Shown in pieces: positions 8,780 through 15,006 of a DNA stretch of 57,805 nucleotides (the stretch's first letter is position 1; each line of letters starts with the position of its first letter). The stretch is from Bacteroidales bacterium (GTDB taxonomy: Bacteria; Bacteroidota; Bacteroidia; Bacteroidales; Bacteroidaceae), in contig JALEZQ010000058.1 of NCBI GenBank assembly GCA_022772475.1, positions 1 through 57,805 of the forward strand. Direction: 5' to 3'. The notes under the pieces were generated by a model, which was not told where the DNA came from, did no database searches, and worked only from the letters and a program-made list of their open reading frames with translations. The position numbers were made by a program, and so were the translations under genes.

Positions 8780-9024
8780 TTGACGTGCCACTGGCGGCGC
8801 AGCCGCGTTTTTTCGGCAAAGAATAGGTGTCGCGGCCGACGCCGCGACGCGTGCTGAGTGCCACGTCAATGGACATGGCACTACTACGCGGCCTTACCCA
8901 TTGACGTGCCACTCGCGGCGCAGCCGCGTTTTTTTTGCGGCAAAGAATAGGTGTCGCGGCCGACGCCGCGACGCGTGCTGAGTGCCACGTCAATGGACAT
9001 GGCACTACTACGCGGCCTCACCCA
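8780..9024. repeat. Two tandem units of about 122 bp with the same GTCCATTGAC core
   Basis: Copies at 8780-8900 and 8901-9024 differ mainly by a few bases in a T-run; a third copy starts at 9025 but is cut short. Each contains GTCGCGG...CCGCGAC inverted arms and the core of the neighbouring 41-bp units, here in reverse orientation (CACGTCAATGGACATGG). The core also precedes the block at 8771-8790 in forward orientation. This looks like amplification of a small mobile or hairpin-forming unit. Confidence 0.9.
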
Positions 9025-9031
9025 TTGACGT

Positions 9032-9064
9032 GCCACCACTATGCCACCACTATGCCACCACTAT
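9032..9064. repeat. 11-bp tandem repeat, three copies
   Basis: GCCACCACTAT is repeated three times in direct succession at the right edge of the larger repeat array. It appears to be an expansion of the TGCCAC end of the preceding unit. Confidence 0.85.
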
Positions 9065-9118
9065 ACTAAAAGGCACAAAAATAGGGCGGCGGGACGCGGC
9101 GAAATGCCAACATATTCG

Positions 9119-9126
9119 TATCTTTG
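9119..9126 (+). promoter_or_regulatory. -7 box for the OmpA-family gene
   Basis: TATCTTTG matches the Bacteroidetes -7 consensus exactly. It lies 131 bases before the ATG at 9258, leaving a leader of about 120 bases. Confidence 0.5.
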
Positions 9127-9257
9127 CCCCCGAAAAGGCGGACGCCGATGGCGGCGGCATGAACCGGAAGCCACGGCGCGGGCCTGCGAACGGCGATACA
9201 TATTATATATATATCCAAGCCTAATCAATAACTATTGTACATAAACATCACTCTCTT

Positions 9258-9971
9258 ATGAAAGGAATGAAATTTTATGCCGGCGCGCTCTGCGCCGCAA
9301 TGATGTTCAGCGGATGCTCCATGAACAACACCGCTAAGGGCGGCCTCTTAGGCGGTGCCGGCGGCGCTGCTCTGGGTGGTCTGGTCGGCGCCCTCGTGGG
9401 CAACGGCAAGGGTGCTGCCATCGGTGCTGCCATCGGTACGACGCTCGGCGCCGGTGCCGGCGTGATCATCGGCAACAAGATGGACAAGGCCAAGAAGGCT
9501 GCCGAGGCTGCCAACGCACAGGCTGAGGTGCTGACCGACAAGGACGGCTATGCTTACGTCAAGGCCACCTTCCCCTCGGGTCTGCTCTTCGCCAGCGGCA
9601 AGTATGCCCTCAATGCCAGCGCCAAGAACGACCTGGCCACCTTCGCCCGCTCGCTGGACGCCGACATGGACGTTTGCATCTACGGCTATACGGACAACGA
9701 CCCCTGGCGCGGCTATACCGCTGAGCAGAGCGTGGCCAAGAACCAGGAACTCTCGCTGCAGCGCGCCGGTGCCGTGCGCGACCAGCTGTTGGCCAACGGT
9801 CTGCAGTCGTCGCAGATCCGCGAGATCAGCGGTCTGGGCGAGAGCAACCCCGTGGCCAGCAACGCCACCGCACAGGGCAAGGAGCAGAACCGCCGCGTAG
9901 AGGTGTTCATCCTGCCGAGCAAGGCCATGGTTGAAGCCGCCAATGCCGAGGCTGCTGCCGCAAAGCAATAA
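9258..9971 (+). CDS. OmpA-family lipoprotein with glycine-zipper segment
   Basis: A 237-residue protein. MMFSGC near residue 20 is a lipobox, so it is probably an outer-membrane lipoprotein. Residues about 28-75 are a glycine/alanine-rich zipper (GGLLGGAGGAALGG and later repeats) that can insert in or line the membrane. From about 100 on there is an OmpA-like peptidoglycan-binding domain, with FASGKYALNASAKNDL, YGYTDND and LSLQRAGAVRDQLLANG leading to EQNRRVEVFI. It tethers the outer membrane to peptidoglycan. It precedes the small secreted protein and the HPr-kinase-like trio but is probably transcribed alone from 9119. Confidence 0.88.
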   Translation: MKGMKFYAGALCAAMMFSGCSMNNTAKGGLLGGAGGAALGGLVGALVGNGKGAAIGAAIGTTLGAGAGVIIGNKMDKAKKAAEAANAQAEVLTDKDGYAYVKATFPSGLLFASGKYALNASAKNDLATFARSLDADMDVCIYGYTDNDPWRGYTAEQSVAKNQELSLQRAGAVRDQLLANGLQSSQIREISGLGESNPVASNATAQGKEQNRRVEVFILPSKAMVEAANAEAAAAKQ

Positions 9972-10093
9972 TGGCCGGCTGCAAGGCCCGTATCTGATAT
10001 GACCTACGGCAGCAGGCCGTCGTGCTACATGCTCATGCACGGATGACCTGCTGCCTTTTCCTGTTTTCTACCCACCCCCCATTCTCACCCCCC

Positions 10094-10495
10094 ATGTCTC
10101 TCCTCAGAACCTTCGCCGCAACGATTGTCTGCGCCGTGGCCGTCACGACGGCTGCCGCCAAGGGGCCCGTCAAGCCCATCTACGCCTTTGGCTATGCCAC
10201 TTGCCTGGGCGACAGCACGGTATATACGTCGGCCATACAGCAGCTTGAGGGCGCCCAACTGACGAAGAAGAAAAGTATGCTTGTCAACCGCGAGCAGTAT
10301 TCGCACCAGATGGAGCGCTATATGCGCTCGACGGACGGCAAGGTATATACCTGCGCCATCTTCTACGCCAAGAGCCGCAAGAAAGCCGAGAAGCAGATGG
10401 TGAGCCTGCGCCGCCAGTGCGCCCGCCAAAAGGAGAAGATGGTGGAACTGCCGGCCGACGCCTTCGCCTTCACCGCCCTGACGGCCGAAGAATGA
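10094..10495 (+). CDS. Small secreted protein of unknown function
   Basis: A 133-residue protein with a signal peptide ending near VTTAAAKG. The mature part is mixed and basic, with YAFGYATCLGDSTVY followed by a region that looks helical and charged (SRKKAEKQMVSLRRQCARQKEKMV). The start at 10094 is chosen because it opens the signal peptide. It ends 36 bases before the HPr-kinase-like gene and so may share its transcript. I do not recognise a family. Its place at the head of a peptide-modification-like trio makes it worth testing as a substrate, but nothing in the sequence proves that. Confidence 0.65.
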   Translation: MSLLRTFAATIVCAVAVTTAAAKGPVKPIYAFGYATCLGDSTVYTSAIQQLEGAQLTKKKSMLVNREQYSHQMERYMRSTDGKVYTCAIFYAKSRKKAEKQMVSLRRQCARQKEKMVELPADAFAFTALTAEE

Positions 10496-10531
10496 CGCTG
10501 ACACTTCCATCCCCACCCCACCCCATTCCCT

Positions 10532-11449
10532 ATGCCCCATAACGACCTGTACTTCCGCGTGGCCGACGCCACCTTCCGCGTGCATCTGACGGACATCGAT
10601 GACGCGCGGCCCATGTTGCCCTCGTATGCCCCCTTCCATCAGCCTGACGGCTGCGGGGAGGAGGAACTGCTGTTCACCATGACGGTGAGCGACGGCGCCG
10701 TGCCCTTCGTCGGGCGCGGTACGGAACTGGGGCGCTTCGACTGCGGCGACATCGTCCACAACGTGTTCCGCACCGACGACGAGGGCTACCGCATCCTCAT
10801 GACCGACATGGCGGGCCGCCGGCGCTGCGCTATGGACTGCGGACCGCAGTTTCGCCATTGCACGGCCACGCTGTATGACGGCCCCGACGCCTGCCCCACG
10901 GAGATGGCCTTCGGCCTGGGCAACGCCCTGATGCTGGCCTTCGCCTTTGCCGGTGCCTACCACAATATCCTGCTGATGCACAGTTCGGTGACGATGGTCG
11001 GCGACGACGCCTACCTCTTCCTCGGCACCAGCGGTACGGGGAAGAGCACCCACTCCACGCTGTGGCGCCGCCATATCGAGGGCGCCGACCTGCTCAACGA
11101 CGACAACCCCGCGGTGCGCGTCGATGCCGACGGCGGCGTGTGGGTATATGGCACGCCATGGAGCGGCAAGACGCCATGCTACCGCAACCTGCGGCGCAGC
11201 GCCAAGGCCCTGGTGCGGCTGCAGCAGTGGCCCGAGAACGTGATGCACCGCCTGCCCGCCGTGGCCGCCTTTGCCGAGGTGGTGTCGTCGTCGTCGGTGA
11301 TGATGTGGGACAAGCCGTCGTACGACGGCATCATCGCCACCGCCACGGCCGTGGTGCAGCACGTGCCGGTGTTCCACCTGAAATGCCTGCCCGACGCCGC
11401 GGCAGCACGCCTCTGTCGCGACACCATTGCAGCAGCCTACGGCCGCTAA
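10532..11449 (+). CDS. HPr-kinase-like (HprK-related) protein
   Basis: A 305-residue protein whose C-terminal half carries a P-loop GTSGTGKS at about residues 165-172, followed by LLNDDNPAVR and WSGKTPCYRN, the pattern of the HPr kinase/phosphorylase fold. True HprK has a dedicated N-terminal domain and acts on HPr; this protein instead resembles the free-standing HprK-like kinases found in peptide biosynthesis clusters, including the lasso-peptide kinases. It is followed by a signal-peptidase-like gene and a PqqD-like gene on the same strand. A role in phosphorylating a peptide or small protein is an inference from that company. Confidence 0.75.
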   Translation: MPHNDLYFRVADATFRVHLTDIDDARPMLPSYAPFHQPDGCGEEELLFTMTVSDGAVPFVGRGTELGRFDCGDIVHNVFRTDDEGYRILMTDMAGRRRCAMDCGPQFRHCTATLYDGPDACPTEMAFGLGNALMLAFAFAGAYHNILLMHSSVTMVGDDAYLFLGTSGTGKSTHSTLWRRHIEGADLLNDDNPAVRVDADGGVWVYGTPWSGKTPCYRNLRRSAKALVRLQQWPENVMHRLPAVAAFAEVVSSSSVMMWDKPSYDGIIATATAVVQHVPVFHLKCLPDAAAARLCRDTIAAAYGR

Positions 11450-11517
11450 AGCGCGCAGGTTCTGCCCTACCCCTTTCCCACCCCCCTCTCCCTCCCTTTA
11501 TTTTAGAACACACCCCC

Positions 11518-12027
11518 ATGCCTACTGCCCAACGCACCCTGCGCGCCCCCAACGCCCTGTTTTTCGCCCCCGTCAAGGCCCAACTGGAGGCCGGCGGGCA
11601 GGCCACATTCCGCCTGACAGGCCGCAGCATGCGCCCCTTTCTGGAGCACGAGCGGGACCACGTGGTGGTGGCGTCGGCACGCGGCAGGCAGATAAAGCGC
11701 GGCGACGTGGTGCTGGCGCAGCTCGGGGCCGACGTCTATGTGCTGCACCGCGTATGGCGCATCGAGGGCGACAACATGGTGCTGCGCGGCGACGGCAACC
11801 CCTATATCACGGAGCAGTGCCGCCGCGGCGACATCGTGGCCGTGGCGGTCGGTTTTCTGCGCGGTCCGCAGCGCAAGCCCTGCGCCCTGACGTCGCGGGC
11901 ATGGCGGCTGCACTCGGCGCTATGGCCCGCCTCACCCCTCGGCCGCCGCATCCTGCTGCGCCTGCACCGCATGTTGGTGCTGCCCTGGTTCCCCATCGTC
12001 GGCCACGGCCGCGTGGAGGGCGTATGA
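11518..12027 (+). CDS. S24/S26 signal-peptidase-like protein, SipW/Sec11 type
   Basis: A 169-residue protein. GRSMRPFL supplies the nucleophile Ser37 in the signal-peptidase SMxP box. VLHRVWR then has His77 where most bacterial type I signal peptidases have lysine, as in SipW and eukaryotic Sec11, and LRGDGNPY matches the later GDN box. A short hydrophobic stretch occurs near the C-terminus (MLVLPWFPIVG), but there is no clear N-terminal anchor. The start at 11518 follows a 68-base gap after the HPr-kinase-like gene. It could cleave a leader peptide in the same pathway; substrate unknown. Confidence 0.75.
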   Translation: MPTAQRTLRAPNALFFAPVKAQLEAGGQATFRLTGRSMRPFLEHERDHVVVASARGRQIKRGDVVLAQLGADVYVLHRVWRIEGDNMVLRGDGNPYITEQCRRGDIVAVAVGFLRGPQRKPCALTSRAWRLHSALWPASPLGRRILLRLHRMLVLPWFPIVGHGRVEGV

Positions 12028-12081
12028 CGCGGGGGCCACACCTATCACTGCACACACACTTACAAAACAAACTATACCCCC

Positions 12082-12351
12082 ATGAAAATAAAACAAGGTA
12101 TCGAACTGCGCAACGTCTGCGGCGAGAACGTCCTCATCGCCCAGGGCATACAGAATCTGGACATGTCGCACCTGATTGTCCTCAACGAGTCGGCCGCACT
12201 GGTATTCAATGCCGTCCGCACGATGGACGCCTTCACCGCCGACGACGTGGTGAACATCCTCACGGCCGAATATGACGTGACGCCGGAGGCCGCCCGTACC
12301 GACGCCACCCGCCTGATGGACGAGTGGCTGAGCCAGAAGGTGGCGGAATAG
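12082..12351 (+). CDS. PqqD-family peptide chaperone-like protein
   Basis: An 89-residue protein of the size and pattern of PqqD/RRE domains: short beta-strands (GENVLIAQ), LIVLNESAALVFNAV, then a helix-rich end with a DVTPEAARTDATRLMDEW-like segment. PqqD proteins bind leader peptides and hand them to modifying enzymes, usually a radical SAM protein. Here the neighbours are an HPr-kinase-like protein and a SipW-like peptidase, with no radical SAM gene in the window. It is the last gene of the trio and is followed by a hairpin at 12451-12496. Confidence 0.78.
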   Translation: MKIKQGIELRNVCGENVLIAQGIQNLDMSHLIVLNESAALVFNAVRTMDAFTADDVVNILTAEYDVTPEAARTDATRLMDEWLSQKVAE

Positions 12352-12450
12352 CAATAATAATTTATAGAAAAACCTGTTCAGCGTTGAAGTTGGGCGAGCG
12401 GCGCACTGCCGCTCAAGCGTTGACGAGCGCCTCTTCTCCCTCCCCACAAA

Positions 12451-12496
12451 ACAGCATGGGCTGCACCATCCTGACGGAAGGTACAGCCCATGCTGT
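12451..12496. terminator. Bidirectional hairpin between the PqqD-like and kinase genes
   Basis: ACAGCATGGGCTG (12451-12463) pairs exactly with CAGCCCATGCTGT (12484-12496) across a 20-base loop. It lies between convergent genes ending at 12351 and 12520. No T-run is obvious. Confidence 0.7.
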
Positions 12497-12519
12497 AAGA
12501 AGAGGGTTGGGAGAGAGGT

Positions 12520-13608
12520 TTATCCCAGCTGCTCGGCGATGAAGGCCTTCATGGCAGGCAGGGCGGCTTCGGCGCTCTGGAGCAGTTTGAACTGGGCCTT
12601 GGAGCGGACCAGGTTGTGCTCGGCATACTGCGTCTTGTAGTAGGTGTCGCCGTTGATGTAGTCGGCCAGGAAGCGCACGGTCTGCATGTAGGGGAAGAGG
12701 CAGGCGGCGTAGGGCAGGTTTTCAATCTCGACGGGTGTGAGGAAGCACTTGGCGCTCTTGACGTAGCCCTCGGCGAAGGCGCGGAAGATGTCCATGTTGA
12801 AGTTGACATTGTCGAGGTCCTTGTCGTCTTCGGCACCGGTGTTGGCGGCAGAGCGGAGGAAGTCGCCGAAGTCGGAGAAGATGAAGTTGGGCATGACGGT
12901 GTCGAGGTCGATGACGCAGAGCACGTTGCCGTCCTTGTCGAAGAGGATGTTATCTACCTTGGTGTCGCAGTGGCAGATGCGCTTGGGCAGTACGCCTTCG
13001 CGGTGCAGGCGTTCGCCCTTGCACATTTCCTCGGCGCGCTTCTCGAGTTCGTCCACGAGCCACTGCACTTCGGCCAGACGGCCGGCTTTGTTCTCGGCCA
13101 CAGCCTCACGCAGCTGCTGCAGGCGGAACTCCATGTTGTGGAAGTCCTTGATGGTCTCGCCGAGCTGTACGGGGATGTCGGCCAGCATGGCCTGGAAGTG
13201 GCCGAAGGTCTCGCCGACGATGCGCGAGGTCTCGGGGGTGACGGCCGTCTGCGACACGGTGTCGGGGATGAAGACCATGACGCGCCAGAACTTGCCGTCA
13301 TGCTCGTAGTAGTACTTGCCGTCGTTGGCGGGCACAAAACTGAGCACGCGGCGGTCGATGTCGGCCACGCCGTCGGCTTCGTACTTCTTGCGGATATGGC
13401 CGGTGACGGCGACGATATTGCCCATGAGCATCTCTACGTCGGGGAAGATAGCGGTGTTGATGTGCTGGAGGACGTAGTCGGGGGCGCTGCCTTCGGTGAC
13501 TACCTTATACGTGGTGTTGATGAGGCCGTTGCCGAGGGGTTTTACTTCTGCTACGTTGCCCTCGATGGCAAACTGGGCCACGATGTGCTTAAGGTCTTTC
13601 TGTTCCAT
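12520..13608 (-). CDS. N-acetylhexosamine-kinase-like phosphotransferase
   Basis: A 362-residue protein of the aminoglycoside-phosphotransferase/choline-kinase fold. Visible motifs are an N-terminal LGNGLINTTYKV nucleotide loop, the catalytic loop ICHCDTKVDNILFD and the metal-binding VIDLDTVMPN. Length and the loop pattern fit the N-acetylhexosamine 1-kinases (NahK type), which phosphorylate GlcNAc or GalNAc at C1. The start at 13608 (MEQKDL) is preferred over an upstream ATG at 13659. It stands alone between two terminators. The sugar substrate is inferred; another small-molecule kinase is possible. Confidence 0.7.
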   Translation of the reverse strand: MEQKDLKHIVAQFAIEGNVAEVKPLGNGLINTTYKVVTEGSAPDYVLQHINTAIFPDVEMLMGNIVAVTGHIRKKYEADGVADIDRRVLSFVPANDGKYYYEHDGKFWRVMVFIPDTVSQTAVTPETSRIVGETFGHFQAMLADIPVQLGETIKDFHNMEFRLQQLREAVAENKAGRLAEVQWLVDELEKRAEEMCKGERLHREGVLPKRICHCDTKVDNILFDKDGNVLCVIDLDTVMPNFIFSDFGDFLRSAANTGAEDDKDLDNVNFNMDIFRAFAEGYVKSAKCFLTPVEIENLPYAACLFPYMQTVRFLADYINGDTYYKTQYAEHNLVRSKAQFKLLQSAEAALPAMKAFIAEQLG

Positions 13609-13648
13609 GGATATAAGATAAAGATTAAGGTTGTGTGAATATGTGGCA

Positions 13649-13656
13649 CAAATATA
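13649..13656 (-). promoter_or_regulatory. Candidate -7 box for the hexosamine-kinase-like gene
   Basis: The minus strand reads TATATTTG, fitting TAnnTTTG, 41 bases upstream of the start at 13608 and just downstream of the terminator at 13671-13694. No well-spaced -33 box was found. Confidence 0.4.
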
Positions 13657-13670
13657 CACAAAAACAAAAG

Positions 13671-13694
13671 AACGCCGCAGGGTGCTGCGGCGTT
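13671..13694 (-). terminator. Intrinsic terminator after the nitroreductase gene
   Basis: AACGCCGCAG (13671-13680) and CTGCGGCGTT (13685-13694) form a 10-bp stem with a 4-base loop. On the minus strand the hairpin is followed by CTTTTGTTTTTG. It ends the leftward transcript of the nitroreductase region. On the plus strand it is also followed by a T-run. Confidence 0.8.
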
Positions 13695-13749
13695 TTTTTG
13701 GATTTTCTGCTTCGCGACGTATTGCGCGGGACGTAAAGTGCGGCGGGGC

Positions 13750-14295
13750 TTACTTGTTGTCGCCGTTGGGACCGACATAGAACACGCGGCCGGCTTTGCG
13801 GGGGCGGGCCTCGGGCAGCGGGCCGTCGGCATAGCCTATGGCCAGATGGCCGATGCCTTCATACTCGCCCTCGACGCCGATGGAGCGGAGCCACTCCTGC
13901 CACTGCGGCAAGGCGAACACCTGGCGTGCGCGGTGAATCCAGCAGGTGGCCAGACCCAGGCTGTGGGCGGCCAGCATCATGTTGCCCAGCGCCAGCGAGC
14001 CGTCGTAGAGGTAGGTCGGCGTGAAGGTGCGCGTCAGGACGATGATGACGGCGGGTGCGCCGTAAAAGGGGTCGCGGACGGGCATGTCGAAGAAGGTGGC
14101 GTTGTCGGCCGAGAGGCGGGCGATGACGTCGGGGTCGGTGACGGTGATGATGGCCCAGGGCTGGCGGTCGTGGCCCGAGGCGGCGAAAGTGCCGGCCTCA
14201 ACCACCTGCTCGAGCAGGTCCCGGGGTACGGCGTCGGAGCGGAACTTGCGCACGCTACGGCGCGTCTTCATATTTTCGATGGCGGCGTTGCTCAT
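13750..14295 (-). CDS. Nitroreductase-family FMN oxidoreductase
   Basis: A 181-residue protein with the nitroreductase signature: an N-terminal MKTRRSVRKF, an AGTFAASGHDRQPW segment that contacts FMN, and the SLALGNMMLAAHSLGLATCWI helix. Such enzymes use NAD(P)H and FMN to reduce nitro compounds or quinones; the physiological substrate is unknown. It starts eight bases beyond the stop of the DUF4923 gene at 14304, so the two are co-transcribed. Length is normal for the family. Confidence 0.88.
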   Translation of the reverse strand: MSNAAIENMKTRRSVRKFRSDAVPRDLLEQVVEAGTFAASGHDRQPWAIITVTDPDVIARLSADNATFFDMPVRDPFYGAPAVIIVLTRTFTPTYLYDGSLALGNMMLAAHSLGLATCWIHRARQVFALPQWQEWLRSIGVEGEYEGIGHLAIGYADGPLPEARPRKAGRVFYVGPNGDNK

Positions 14296-14303
14296 GACGG
14301 GGC

Positions 14304-14951
14304 TTACTTCTTGAGGTTAAAGCCCAGGTACATGCCGTCGTACTGCGTAGAGAGGGAGCTCAGGGCCGTGTTCGACGACTTCTTCGTCAGGGCGGAGATG
14401 CCGTTGATGAGGCCCAGCAGTTTTTCGCTCTCATAGAGGATGCTCAGGCTGTTGCCGGCCAGCGACACCTTGGGGGTGACGCTCTTGATGCCGGCCAGGT
14501 AGGTCATGGTCACGGTCTTGGCCTCGTTGTTGACGGTGTATTTGCCGTTGACGGTGCGGCCGCCGAGGTTGGCGGTGTAGGTGCCGTCGGCGTTGAAGGT
14601 GAAGGAGCAGTTGCCCTTCGTCACGCCCACCTTCGAGAGTGCCGAGGTGAGCTGCGTCTTGATGCGCTCGGCCGCCAGGGCGCCGCCGGCTTTGGAGAGC
14701 AGGTTCTCGCTCTCGAAGACGCAGGCGGGCTCTTCAAACTGCCATGTGCCTACGAGTTTGTCCTGCGTCAGCGTCGTCGATTGTCCGACGAGGTTTTGCA
14801 GCAACGATGTCAGTCCGCCGGCGATGGTCTGTCCGGCGCCCTGCGTGGTGCTGCCTGTGTTCTGTGCCTGTGCCAGACCGGAGGTGCCTGTACAAGCCGT
14901 CGTCATCATGGCGATGACCATGACGGCCAGAGAAAGGATGGTCTTTTTCAT
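14304..14951 (-). CDS. DUF4923-family lipoprotein
   Basis: A 215-residue protein with a lipobox (MMTTAC, cysteine near residue 20) and a lipocalin-like core beginning LVGTWQFEEPACVFES, with strands NCSFTFNADGTYTANLGGR and GKYTVNNEAKTVTMTY. This matches the DUF4923 family of Bacteroidales, predicted to be an outer-membrane-associated small-molecule or lipid binder. It lies between the TonB-dependent receptor gene and the nitroreductase in a tight leftward run. The specific ligand is unknown. Confidence 0.8.
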   Translation of the reverse strand: MKKTILSLAVMVIAMMTTACTGTSGLAQAQNTGSTTQGAGQTIAGGLTSLLQNLVGQSTTLTQDKLVGTWQFEEPACVFESENLLSKAGGALAAERIKTQLTSALSKVGVTKGNCSFTFNADGTYTANLGGRTVNGKYTVNNEAKTVTMTYLAGIKSVTPKVSLAGNSLSILYESEKLLGLINGISALTKKSSNTALSSLSTQYDGMYLGFNLKK

Positions 14952-15006
14952 CTGTGGTTATGATTTGAAAGGAGAGTAAAATGTGTTGACGGAAGATTGG
15001 ACTATG

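Noticed and set aside
8631-9064. Possible CRISPR array
   Set aside because: The repeats adjoin directly with no unique spacers of constant length, units differ in size, and no cas genes are present.
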